Assembly: GCA_038211015.1 (NCBI GenBank)
Contig: JBBQVZ010000068.1
Location: 1-18,199, forward strand
Direction: 5' to 3'
DNA: 18,199 bases
Origin: JBBQVZ01 sp038211015
Lineage (GTDB): Bacteria; Actinomycetota; UBA4738; HRBIN12
A model generated the notes under the pieces. That model made no database searches. It saw nothing but the letters and a program-made list of their open reading frames with translations, and was not told where the DNA came from. Shown here piece after piece: positions 1 through 7,421 of this stretch (the first letter of the stretch is position 1; each line of letters starts with the position of its first letter). The position numbers were made by a program, and so were the translations under genes.

Positions 1-2
1 AT

Positions 3-311
3 CGGCTTGCCGTTGGCCGGTCCGAAGATGTTGTGCACGCTCATCATGAGCACGTGCGCCTCGGTCTGCGCTTCGATCGACAGGGGCAGATGGACGGCCA
101 TCTGGTCACCGTCGAAGTCGGCGTTGAAGCCCGCCCGGACCTCGATCCGACGCTCGCCGCGGTGGAGATCGCCCGCCAGGGGACCCAGGGCGACCCCGTA
201 ACGGTGTCCGTCAGCTACGACGAGATCGTGAACGTGCCGCTGATCGGCTGGCTGTTCGGGTCGTCCATCCGGCTCGACGCGACCGCAACCGACCGCCAGG
301 AGTTCGGGTGA
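3..311 (+). CDS. TadE-like pilus assembly protein, C-terminal part (5' end outside window)
   Basis: The frame is open from the left edge of the window with no stop, so the gene begins upstream and only about 102 C-terminal residues are visible. The segment around GDPVTVSVSYDEIVNVPLIG, followed by a short hydrophobic stretch and LDATATDRQE, matches the C-terminal half of TadE-like proteins: an alternating beta region, a hydrophobic patch, and an ending in a conserved R-x-E. Proteins of this family are minor pseudopilins or accessory proteins of the Tad/Flp pilus secretion system, anchored in the membrane by an N-terminal helix that here lies outside the window. The stop overlaps the GTG start of the next gene in a GTGA tetranucleotide, indicating one operon with translational coupling. 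An internal GTG at 33 could be taken as a start but would cut off the expected anchor. Family assignment is from remembered pattern only; the hydrophobic N-terminus cannot be checked. Confidence 0.6.
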   Translation, partial: RLAVGRSEDVVHAHHEHVRLGLRFDRQGQMDGHLVTVEVGVEARPDLDPTLAAVEIARQGTQGDPVTVSVSYDEIVNVPLIGWLFGSSIRLDATATDRQEFG

Positions 312-688
312 GGCGGGAGCGGGGCTCCGTCTCGATCGTCGTCTCCGCGATCGTCTTGCTCGCGCTGGTCCTGTCGCTTGGCGTGGCGGATGTGGCGCGG
401 GTGCTGGTCGCGCGGAGCCACGCCCGGACCGCCGCCGACGCGGCCGCGCTCGCCGCTGCGCAGGAGCTCGCGCTGCCCACCGGAGCCGATCCCGCCGACG
501 TCGCCGCTGCCTACGCGGAGCGGAACGACGCGATCTTGAGCGATTGCCTGTGTGCCGCGGGGAGGACCGACGCCACGGTGACCGTGTCGATCGTCGTGGA
601 CGGGTTCCTGCTGGTCACGGGCACGCGGACGGTCACCGCACGCGCCCGCGCCGTCGTGGACATGCCGGGCGAACCACCCCCGACATAG
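308..688 (+). CDS. TadE-like protein of the helicase/secretion-neighbourhood type (Flp pilus cluster)
   Basis: This 126-residue protein has a short basic N-terminus (MRRERGS), one transmembrane helix at about residues 8-29, and then the segment RSHARTAADAAALAAAQELA, typical of TadE/TadG-like proteins that follow Tad ATPase and TadB/TadC genes in actinobacteria. The Arg/Ala-rich helix after the membrane anchor is the recognisable part. The rest is a small extracytoplasmic domain with CLC near the middle (residues 80-82) and a strand-rich C-terminus. The family is thought to act in assembly or export of Flp-type pili, with the body outside the membrane. GTG at 308 overlaps the TGA of the preceding TadE gene by four bases and keeps the basic N-terminus, so I chose it. 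This appears to be the last gene of the pilus operon, since the next gene starts 68 bases later and is unrelated. Function beyond family membership is inferred. Confidence 0.72.
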   Translation: MRRERGSVSIVVSAIVLLALVLSLGVADVARVLVARSHARTAADAAALAAAQELALPTGADPADVAAAYAERNDAILSDCLCAAGRTDATVTVSIVVDGFLLVTGTRTVTARARAVVDMPGEPPPT

Positions 689-756
689 CTCGTATTGGCC
701 ATGGATCGCCACCTTCCACTGAAGGTCGGCCTCGGAGCAGCCGAGAACCCTATGGG

Positions 757-3465
757 ATGAGGGGACGCAGAGCACGTATCGGGCTGGTGAGCATCGCGCT
801 GCTCAGCGCGCTCCTCCCGCTCGCGACCTCCGGCTCTCCCGCGCTCGCAAGCGGTGTGGGATCGACCGCGGCCGCGGCCCCCAACGCGCACCCCAACATC
901 GTGCTGATCGTGAGCGACGACCAGGCGTGGTCGACGTTTGATCGAGACCTGATGCCCAGTGTGTACAGCCAGTTGGTGGACCAGGGCGTCCTGTTCGAGC
1001 GGGCCTACGTGAACACGTCGCTCTGCTGTCCCTCTCGCGCGCAGATCGTCTCGGGTCTCTACGAGCACGACACGGGTGTCGACCAGAACGAGGTCCTGCT
1101 GACGCGTCCGACGTTCCCGATGGCCCTTCACGACGCCGGGTACCGCACCATGCTCGCCGGCAAGTACATGAACAGCTGGCCGTGCGACCCGCGCGCCGAG
1201 TTCGACCGGTGGGCGTGCGTCGCCACGCCGGAGATCTCCTCGCTCTCGCTGGTCGACCCCATCGTGAACATCGACGGGGTCTGGCAGCGGAAGACCGGCT
1301 ACGAGCCGGACGTGCTGGGCAACCTGGCCTCCGACTTCATCAAGGACACACCGGCCGACCAGCCGTTCTTCGTGATGTACACGCCCACGACGCCGCACCT
1401 TCCCGCCGACGATACCCGGTATGCGGACATGCCCGTGTCGCCGCCGCGAGGCCCGGCGTTCGACGTGAACACCATGACGCGGGCGACGCCCCCGTACTCC
1501 AGGCGCCCTCCGCTCACGCAGGAGGAGATCGCGACCTCCGACGATCACTACACGTCGATGGCGCACGCGACGCGCTCGTTCGATGACGCGGTCGACTCCC
1601 TGCTCGCATCGCTCGGCGACCGGGCCCAGGACACGATCGTGGTCTACCTGTCCGACAACGGGTTCCTCTACGGCGAGCACCGCCGGACCGGCAAGAACGA
1701 CCCGTGGGAGGAATCCGTCAACGTCCCGATGGTCGTCAGGTATCCGGCGGCATTGCCGGCCAACCAGGCGTTCGTGAGCGACGCGCTCGTCCAGAACGTG
1801 GATCTCGCCCCGACGATCCTCGACGCCGTCGGCATCCCGTGGGGAGGCGACGGCGTGTCCTTCCTCCCGGTCATCGAGCGGAAGAAGCACACCGTTCGAA
1901 CCGCCGCGCTGATCGAGCACTGCCACGGCGTTTCCCGTGGGATCCCGGATTGCTCGGGCTACAACTTCAACGGTGCCCGGATCATGACGCCCGGCTTCCA
2001 GGGCGTCGTCACGGACCGTTACAAGTACGTCGAGTTCGACGACGGGTCGCGCCAGCTCATCGATCTGAAGAAGGATCCCCACGAGTTCCGCGACCTCTCG
2101 AGGAACCCGGGAAGCGCCGGACTTCGGCGCCAGATGGTGGCCAAGCTCCACGCGCTCCTGAAGCCACGGCTGCAGACGACGATCGCGGCCGGCCCCGGCC
2201 GTCCGTTCAGCTCGCGTGTCGCCCAGTTCTCGTTCTTCTCACCGTCGCGCTTCGCGACCTACCGGTGCCGTCTGATCGCCGGCGGCAAGAACGCACCATG
2301 GCGCTCGTGCCCGGGTGGGTTCGCGGCCTTCAGCGATCTCGCGGACGGCAGCTACCGGTTCGAGGTGGCGGGCATCGATGAGAACGGCCGCGTCGATCCC
2401 TCGCCCGCATCTCGGACGTTCACGGTGTCGGCGAGCGGTCCCGACGTCTCGCTCGGCGCGCATCCGAAGGACTCCGTGGCCTCGACGACCGCCACGTTCA
2501 CCTACGCCAGCACCTCAGCTGGCACGGAGTTCCAATGCCGGCTGGTCCCGTTGAACACGGAGGTCCCGTGGGCACCGTGCGCCTCGACCGGAGCGGCGTT
2601 CACCGGCCTTCTGGACGGCGGCTACCGGTTCGACGTCCGAGCGCGCGATGCCGCGACCGACGAGGTCAGCGACCCCGCCGCCGGCTGGTTCTTCCGCGTG
2701 GACACCACCGGTCCCACCGTGGCGTTCTCCACCGCGCCCGCGGTCAACACGCGCCGCGACTCCGCGTCCTTCCGGTTCGAACCTGAGGAGAAGATCACCG
2801 GTTCCACGACGTGCGCCGTCGACGGGAAGGCGGTCGGCTGCTCCAACGGTCGCGTGTCGATGCCACATGTCACGGTGGGCGAGCATGTCTTGAGCGTCAA
2901 GGCCACGGATACGGCCGGGAACGTCGGGACGACCGAGTTCCACTGGATGGTCGACCGCGTCCGCCCCGAGGTCGGGATCCTGGATGCGCCGAGGAAGTTG
3001 TCGAAGGATCCCATCTCCGCGTTCAACCTGTGGTCCAACGAGGGCCCCGGGTTCTTCGGATGCATCCTCGACGATGGCGTCGAGATGCCGTGCTTCGGCG
3101 CTCCGAACTTCTACGGTCTGAAGGAGGGGCGCCACACGCTCAAGGTCTGGTCGGTGGACCTGGCGTACAACCGCTCGGCCGTCGTCCGATACGTCTGGAA
3201 GATCGACCGGACGCCGCCAATGGTGACCCTGGTGGGCGGTCCGACCGAGGGTTCGACCTCGGGTCCCGGCGAGATCACGTTCAGCGTCTCGCAGAGCGAG
3301 AAGGGACAACTCATGTGCTCGCTGGACGGGGTCGAGTTCACGAACTGCTCGTCGAGCATCCACTTCGCGGATCTCTCCAGCGGCGCTCACACGTTCGCCG
3401 TGTACGCGACCGACGCGGCCGGCAACCAGTCGCTCACCGCCGAGCGGACCTGGTCGATCTCCTGA
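757..3465 (+). CDS. secreted sulfatase with five C-terminal Ig-like repeats
   Basis: This 902-residue protein hydrolyses sulfate esters by family; the substrate is unknown. A signal peptide is visible (basic MRGRRAR, hydrophobic core to about residue 22, likely cleavage after ALA at 29-31). The catalytic domain spans about residues 45-475. It has the metal-binding SDD at 53-55, the sulfatase signature C90-C-P-S-R94 in which the first cysteine is normally oxidised to formylglycine, AGKYMN after it, and a distal SDNG motif. GKYMN and the GEH region resemble N-acetylglucosamine-6-sulfatase or arylsulfatase types. From about residue 475 to the end come five repeats of about 85 residues (starting near 475, 559, 650, 734 and 818). 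Each has a cysteine pair and an AxDxxGN-like loop, suggesting Ig-like modules for binding glycans or the cell surface. ATG 757 is chosen because the signal peptide follows directly, although the frame is open upstream to 544. No clear Shine-Dalgarno is present. No formylglycine-generating enzyme gene is in the window. Confidence 0.9.
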   Translation: MRGRRARIGLVSIALLSALLPLATSGSPALASGVGSTAAAAPNAHPNIVLIVSDDQAWSTFDRDLMPSVYSQLVDQGVLFERAYVNTSLCCPSRAQIVSGLYEHDTGVDQNEVLLTRPTFPMALHDAGYRTMLAGKYMNSWPCDPRAEFDRWACVATPEISSLSLVDPIVNIDGVWQRKTGYEPDVLGNLASDFIKDTPADQPFFVMYTPTTPHLPADDTRYADMPVSPPRGPAFDVNTMTRATPPYSRRPPLTQEEIATSDDHYTSMAHATRSFDDAVDSLLASLGDRAQDTIVVYLSDNGFLYGEHRRTGKNDPWEESVNVPMVVRYPAALPANQAFVSDALVQNVDLAPTILDAVGIPWGGDGVSFLPVIERKKHTVRTAALIEHCHGVSRGIPDCSGYNFNGARIMTPGFQGVVTDRYKYVEFDDGSRQLIDLKKDPHEFRDLSRNPGSAGLRRQMVAKLHALLKPRLQTTIAAGPGRPFSSRVAQFSFFSPSRFATYRCRLIAGGKNAPWRSCPGGFAAFSDLADGSYRFEVAGIDENGRVDPSPASRTFTVSASGPDVSLGAHPKDSVASTTATFTYASTSAGTEFQCRLVPLNTEVPWAPCASTGAAFTGLLDGGYRFDVRARDAATDEVSDPAAGWFFRVDTTGPTVAFSTAPAVNTRRDSASFRFEPEEKITGSTTCAVDGKAVGCSNGRVSMPHVTVGEHVLSVKATDTAGNVGTTEFHWMVDRVRPEVGILDAPRKLSKDPISAFNLWSNEGPGFFGCILDDGVEMPCFGAPNFYGLKEGRHTLKVWSVDLAYNRSAVVRYVWKIDRTPPMVTLVGGPTEGSTSGPGEITFSVSQSEKGQLMCSLDGVEFTNCSSSIHFADLSSGAHTFAVYATDAAGNQSLTAERTWSIS

Positions 3466-3472
3466 TCATCCG

Positions 3473-3913
3473 CTACTCCAGGTCGATCGCTCGAGGGTCG
3501 CGCCGTGCGGGCGTGCGGTACTCGGGGTCGCTGCGGGCCACCAGGAACTCGATCGCCGCCCAGAAGGTCTTGGAGCGCGGGTAGAACCAGAGCGGCATCA
3601 GGACCAGCACGACGACGCTCGCGATCAGCAGCGGCGTGACGGGCACGTCGGGAACGGTGAACACCAGCACGACGACGAACATCCCCACCCACACCGCCAC
3701 CGCGGCCGCGAAGTTGATCGTCATCGCCTCAAGGAAGCCGCCCTGCTCACGCTCGAAGCGGAGATCGCAGTTCGGACATCGTTCGATCAGGTGGAGCCAG
3801 GACCCGAAGATGCGACGCTCGCCGCAGCGGGGGCAGCGTTTGCGCAGTCCACGGAGCAGGACGGTTGCCGCGCCGGCCTCCACCAGGAGCGGCTCGATCC
3901 GCGGTCGTTGCAC
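3473..3913 (-). CDS. DUF983 family zinc-ribbon membrane protein
   Basis: The protein has 146 residues. It begins with RGLRKRCPRCGERRIF, followed by LIERCPNCDLRFEREQGGF. Cysteines at 27, 30, 46 and 49 therefore form two CxxC knuckles, the expected zinc ribbon of DUF983. Two transmembrane helices follow at about residues 66-87 and 92-112, then WFYPRSKTFWAAIEFL, the conserved ending of the family. Length and order match DUF983; the biochemical role is not known. The start is GTG at 3911-3913; no better start lies ahead of the first CxxC. It sits 22 bases downstream of the bicupin gene on the same strand, so the two are probably cotranscribed. Its stop is 7 bases from the stop of the convergent sulfatase gene. 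Confidence 0.85.
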   Translation of the reverse strand: MQRPRIEPLLVEAGAATVLLRGLRKRCPRCGERRIFGSWLHLIERCPNCDLRFEREQGGFLEAMTINFAAAVAVWVGMFVVVLVFTVPDVPVTPLLIASVVVLVLMPLWFYPRSKTFWAAIEFLVARSDPEYRTPARRDPRAIDLE

Positions 3914-3935
3914 GGGATCCAGCGAGCCGTACGGG

Positions 3936-4634
3936 CTACTCGTGATGCACCGCCCAGAACTTCTTCACCGGGTTCAGGGCGCGCCACACCCCTTCGGAGC
4001 CCTGCGGTGTGACGAGCACGTCGCCGGCGCCCGCCCGGAGCACCCGTCCGTCCTGCGTCTCGATCTCAACGTCCCCTTCGATCACGCACGCGACCTCGTG
4101 GTACGTGCGCTCGAACGAACCGGTCTCCGGCTCCCGTCGCCAGACCCCGGTGGAGAACTTCGCGTCGGGGTTCCGCCAGGCGTACCACTCCTGTCCGGGC
4201 GGATCCTCGTCTCCCGGCGCGTTCTCGAGCGTGATCCACTCGACGCGGTCGTTGGCGCCGATCACGCGCATCGTCGTGTCGCCGATCGCGCCGCCCGAGT
4301 AGATCGCGAAGAACTTCGCGATGGTCTCGTGGACGCGCCACCTGCCCTTCGACCCGTTCGGCGTGACGAAGATGTCGCCGGCGCCCACATGGAGCACCCG
4401 ACCGTCCTCGGTCTCGACGTCCGCCGAGCCCTCCAGGATGTAGGCGACCTCGTCGTACGGCCGCTCGAACGACCACGTGTCGGGTTCCCGCTCCCACAGA
4501 CCGCACGTGAACGCCTTGTCGCCGGACGTGAACGCGTCGATCTCGCGACCCGGCGAGAGAAGACGTCCGGGAGGATCCACCAGGGCCGCCCAATCGGTCC
4601 GGTCGGCGCTGCGAAACAGGGTGACCTCAGGCAT
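3936..4634 (-). CDS. bicupin protein (tandem cupin_3-like domains)
   Basis: The protein has 232 residues and contains two copies of one cupin unit. The first is at about residues 42-112 (FTCGLWEREPDTWSFERPYDE, then LEGSADVET, GRVLHVGAGDIFVTP and W..H...KFFAIY). The second is at about 160-230 (FSTGVWRREPETGSFERTYHE, then IEGDVEIET, GRVLRAGAGDVLVTP and W....PVKKFWAVHH). The paired motifs GxxW.REP..xSFER.Y.E and AGD.xVTP.GSxGxW show an internal duplication. The pattern fits the cupin_3 group that includes EutQ-like and ureidoglycine aminohydrolase-like proteins, but no substrate can be named. The classical cupin metal histidines are weakly represented, so catalysis is uncertain. I start it at ATG 4634 because a strong GGAGGA lies 6 bases upstream; the frame extends to 4700 but without such a site. 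It is the first gene of a two-gene unit with the DUF983 gene and is divergent from the DUF5318 gene. Confidence 0.82.
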   Translation of the reverse strand: MPEVTLFRSADRTDWAALVDPPGRLLSPGREIDAFTSGDKAFTCGLWEREPDTWSFERPYDEVAYILEGSADVETEDGRVLHVGAGDIFVTPNGSKGRWRVHETIAKFFAIYSGGAIGDTTMRVIGANDRVEWITLENAPGDEDPPGQEWYAWRNPDAKFSTGVWRREPETGSFERTYHEVACVIEGDVEIETQDGRVLRAGAGDVLVTPQGSEGVWRALNPVKKFWAVHHE

Positions 4635-4640
4635 CCTCGC

Positions 4641-4646
4641 TCCTCC
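4641..4646 (-). promoter_or_regulatory. Shine-Dalgarno site deciding the bicupin start
   Basis: The minus strand reads GGAGGA here, six bases ahead of ATG 4634. It is among the strongest ribosome binding sites in the window and rules out the longer reading frame beginning at 4700. Confidence 0.75.
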
Positions 4647-4715
4647 TCCGGGGGACCCAGCCAGTATCCAACGGCGTAGGTCGGACGGCAGGTCCACCAC
4701 GTCGGGGTGTCGGGG

Positions 4716-4721
4716 TACACT
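4716..4721 (+). promoter_or_regulatory. candidate -10 element for a leaderless DUF5318 transcript
   Basis: TACACT fits the actinobacterial TAnnnT -10 pattern and ends 8 bases before ATG 4730. Transcription would then start at or next to the start codon. No Shine-Dalgarno is visible before that ATG, which agrees with a leaderless mRNA. No convincing -35 hexamer is present. Confidence 0.45.
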
Positions 4722-4729
4722 TGGCCACC

Positions 4730-5131
4730 ATGGCGAGCAAGCGGATGCCGCTTGGAGGGCGGCGCGCCGAGTTGGGCGTGATCGACTACACGCTCGCGAA
4801 GCGCGCGCTCCTGCGGGACGCGCGGATCGGCGTCCTCGGTCTCACCGACGTCTGCGACGCGCATCCGGAGTTGATGCGGGCGGCGCGCCACGTCGGGGAG
4901 CCGACCAACAACGACTGTCCCGTCTGCGGCAAGGAGAAGCTCGTCCTGCTCGCCTACGTCTACGGCGACGGCCTGAAGGCCGACAGCGGCAGGGTCTGGT
5001 CCATCCAGACGGGCCTCCGCATGGCCGCGGCGCATCCGGGCTCCTGCTGCTACGTCGTCGAGGTCTGCCGCAACTGCCAGTGGAACCACCTCAAAGAGGC
5101 GTTCACCGCCAGGCGCACGGCCGCCGTCTGA
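4730..5131 (+). CDS. DUF5318 family zinc-ribbon protein (Rv0049-like)
   Basis: This 133-residue cytoplasmic protein matches the actinobacterial DUF5318 family in length and layout. It has an N-terminal GVIDYTLAKRALLRD region, then DVCDAHPELMRAA, a CPVC knuckle (C63, C66), a VYGDGLK segment, and a second CRNC knuckle (C113, C116) followed by W..LKEAF. The four cysteines probably bind one zinc. The function is unknown. It lies directly upstream of a class A penicillin-binding protein gene, the same order as Rv0049-ponA1 in Mycobacterium tuberculosis as I recall it, which supports both assignments and suggests a link to envelope growth. ATG 4730 is preferred over the TTG at 4721 because a -10-like TACACT ends just before it and there is no ribosome binding site for either. 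Confidence 0.85.
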   Translation: MASKRMPLGGRRAELGVIDYTLAKRALLRDARIGVLGLTDVCDAHPELMRAARHVGEPTNNDCPVCGKEKLVLLAYVYGDGLKADSGRVWSIQTGLRMAAAHPGSCCYVVEVCRNCQWNHLKEAFTARRTAAV

Positions 5132-5190
5132 GCTCCGCGCCGACATCGGAACAGCACACCGGGTTGGGCATGGTTCCCGCCTGCCCTGGA

Positions 5191-5196
5191 TAGAAT
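5191..5196 (+). promoter_or_regulatory. candidate -10 element for a leaderless PBP transcript
   Basis: TAGAAT lies 8 bases before the GTG start at 5205, in the same geometry as the element before the DUF5318 gene. There is no Shine-Dalgarno in between, so a transcript starting at the GTG is plausible. A -35 hexamer at standard distance is not convincing. Confidence 0.45.
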
Positions 5197-5204
5197 CCCA
5201 AGCA

Positions 5205-7421
5205 GTGTCGACCGACACCAGCCCGCGAGCGACCCCGGGTCGCACCTATACCCCGAAGCACACCCGCGGCCAGAAGGGGGAGCCGAAGAAAGGCTTCTTC
5301 CGACGGTTCTGGTGGGTCCTCCTCGCGGTGCCCGTCGTCGTCGTTCTGGCCGTCGGCGGAGCCTTGGTGTACGCCTACTCCCAGATCGAGCTGCCGGGGA
5401 CGTACCCGCCGATCCAATCGACGTTCATGTACGACCGCAACGGCTCCCTGCTCGCGTCGATCCATGGCGCCGTCGACCGGACCATCATCCCGTTCGATCA
5501 GATGCCCGAGCACCTGCGCGACGCCGTCATCTCCGTCGAGGACCACGGCTTCTACGAGCATCCGGGGATCGATCCCGTCGGGATCCTCCGCGCCGCGTGG
5601 ACCGACCTGGTCAAGCACGACACCGTCCAGGGTGGTTCGACGATCACGCAGCAGCTCGTCAAGCAGGTGTACGCCGGAAGCTACGTCGAGCAGCCGGATG
5701 GGACCAGGGAGTACATCGTGCCCCCTCGCACCATCAAGGAGAAGATCCGCGAGGCGCTCCTCGCGATCAAGCTCGAGCAGACGTTGTCGAAGGATCAGAT
5801 CCTGGCTCGCTATCTCAACACCATCTATCTGGGACACGGAGCGTACGGCGTGCAGGCGGCGGCGCAGACGTATTGGGGGGTCGACGCCGCCGACATGAGC
5901 GTGAAGCAGTCGGCGACGCTCGCCGGCCTCATCACGTCGCCGGGGCGCTTCGATCCGATCGATCACAAAGAGGACGCGAAGGTCCGGCGGGACTACGCGC
6001 TCGATCAGATGGTGCGATATGGCTACCTCGACAGCGCGACCGCCGATCACATCAAGGAGTTCAAGGTCACGACGGATCCGAAGAAGGAGGCCGTGAACGC
6101 GCCCGCGAACTCCGAGTACTTCGTGGACTACGCCAAGCGCTACCTGATCAACAGGTACGGCGGCGCCGCGGTCTTCGGCGGCGGTTTCCGGGTGACGACC
6201 TCACTCGACCTCGGACTGCAGCGCGCGGCTGAGGCCGCGGTCAACGCGCATCTGCCGAGCCCGTCGGACCCCGAAGGCTCGCTGGTCGCGATCGACCCGA
6301 GCACGGGCGAGATCCTGGCGATGGTGGGCGGGCGCGGCTTCAGCCAGTCGCAGGTGAACCTGGCGGTCACCGGGTTGAGGCTCAGGACGGAGACGTTCGG
6401 CGGGACCGGGCGCCAGTCCGGGTCCTCGTTCAAGCCGTTCACGCTCGCCGCCGCCATGAAGGAGGGGTACAACCTCAACGCGTACTGGTACGGACCGCCG
6501 TCGATCACCATCCCGAACACCGACTGCTACACGAACGGCGCGCCGTGGACGCTGTCGAACGCCTCGGATTCCGAAGGGGGGACGTTCTCTCTGAAAGCGG
6601 CCACGGCCCACTCCGTGAACACGATCTTCGCCCAGGTGGCGGCCCAGCTCGGTCCGCAGAAGGTCGTCGACATGGCGCACCTGCTGGGCATCCGCAGCCA
6701 TCTGGATCCCGTCTGCTCGATCACGCTCGGCGTCGAGGCCGTGAATCCCCTCGAGATGACGAACGCCTACGCCACGCTTGCGGCCCACGGCGTCCGACGC
6801 TACGCGAACCCGCTCGTGCAGCTGACGAACCACAACGGCAAGGTGGTCGACGACGTGACCCGGCAGCCGAAGCAGGTCCTGGACGCGAACGACGCCGACC
6901 TGGTCACGTACGCGCTGCAGGACGTCGTCACGTACGGGACGGGCACCGCGGCTCGCCTCTCCGATCGCCCGGTGGCCGGCAAGACCGGGACCGCGCAGGA
7001 CTATGTCGACGCATGGTTCTGCGGCTACACCCCGCAGCTCGCGACATGCGTGTGGGTGGGGTACCCGCAGGGCGAGATCCCGTTGGAGAGCGTGGAGGGC
7101 GTCTCGCCGGTCTTCGGCGGAACCATCCCCGCCGCCATCTGGCACGACTTCATGACGGTCGCGATGCAGGGCGAGCCCGTCGAGGAGTTCGCCGTGCCGT
7201 CGTTCGACGGACACACGATCGGACCGACGACGCCGGTGCCGTCGCCCACCCCCAGCCCGAGCCCGTCGCCGAGCGAGTCGCCGTCGCCCGAACCGACCGG
7301 CCCGACCGGCCCGACCGGCACGGGCCCGACCGGCCCGACGGGACCTACGGGCACGGGCCCAAGCGGACCGACCGGCCCAGTCGGTACCGGTCCGACGGGT
7401 CCGATCAGGTTGCGTCTTTGA
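5205..7421 (+). CDS. ponA: class A penicillin-binding protein (PonA type) with collagen-like tail
   Basis: This 738-residue bifunctional peptidoglycan synthase polymerises lipid II and crosslinks stem peptides at the outer face of the membrane. It has a basic cytoplasmic N-terminus and one transmembrane helix at about 35-57. A GT51 transglycosylase domain (about 70-260) carries E112 in EDHGFYEHPG, GGSTITQQLVKQ at 143-154, and KDQILARYLNTIYLGHGAYG. The transpeptidase domain (about 355-650) carries S407-S-F-K410 as the catalytic SxxK, S470-V-N472 as SxN, and K593-T-G595. The tail has a Pro/Ser-rich linker (674-697) and then about 38 residues of GPT-type triplets. Mycobacterial PonA1 also has a proline-rich tail, but a collagen-like one is unusual. 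Relative to common relatives there is extra sequence between VNLAV and GGTGRQSGSSFK. The start is GTG 5205 next to a -10-like element. The stop overlaps the convergent histidine kinase gene by 17 bases. Confidence 0.93.
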   Translation: MSTDTSPRATPGRTYTPKHTRGQKGEPKKGFFRRFWWVLLAVPVVVVLAVGGALVYAYSQIELPGTYPPIQSTFMYDRNGSLLASIHGAVDRTIIPFDQMPEHLRDAVISVEDHGFYEHPGIDPVGILRAAWTDLVKHDTVQGGSTITQQLVKQVYAGSYVEQPDGTREYIVPPRTIKEKIREALLAIKLEQTLSKDQILARYLNTIYLGHGAYGVQAAAQTYWGVDAADMSVKQSATLAGLITSPGRFDPIDHKEDAKVRRDYALDQMVRYGYLDSATADHIKEFKVTTDPKKEAVNAPANSEYFVDYAKRYLINRYGGAAVFGGGFRVTTSLDLGLQRAAEAAVNAHLPSPSDPEGSLVAIDPSTGEILAMVGGRGFSQSQVNLAVTGLRLRTETFGGTGRQSGSSFKPFTLAAAMKEGYNLNAYWYGPPSITIPNTDCYTNGAPWTLSNASDSEGGTFSLKAATAHSVNTIFAQVAAQLGPQKVVDMAHLLGIRSHLDPVCSITLGVEAVNPLEMTNAYATLAAHGVRRYANPLVQLTNHNGKVVDDVTRQPKQVLDANDADLVTYALQDVVTYGTGTAARLSDRPVAGKTGTAQDYVDAWFCGYTPQLATCVWVGYPQGEIPLESVEGVSPVFGGTIPAAIWHDFMTVAMQGEPVEEFAVPSFDGHTIGPTTPVPSPTPSPSPSPSESPSPEPTGPTGPTGTGPTGPTGPTGTGPSGPTGPVGTGPTGPIRLRL
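7293..7406 (+). repeat. collagen-like GPT repeat tract in the PBP gene
   Basis: Residues 697-734 of the penicillin-binding protein consist of Gly-Pro-Thr style triplets with regular Thr-Gly interruptions, encoded by near-identical GGCCCGACC-type units. The low complexity makes it prone to length change by slippage. It reaches into the overlap with the convergent kinase gene, whose stop is at 7405-7407. Confidence 0.85.

Noticed and set aside
726..745. Terminator between the pilus gene and the sulfatase gene
   Set aside because: CTCGG/CCGAG gives only a 5-base stem with no T-run, and lies directly before the sulfatase start.
544..756. N-terminal extension of the sulfatase frame
   Set aside because: It overlaps the TadE-like gene, is Arg/His-rich, and would bury the signal peptide that starts at 757.
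7293..7406. CRISPR-like or tandem DNA repeat array
   Set aside because: The periodicity is in coding triplets for a collagen-like peptide, with no spacers.
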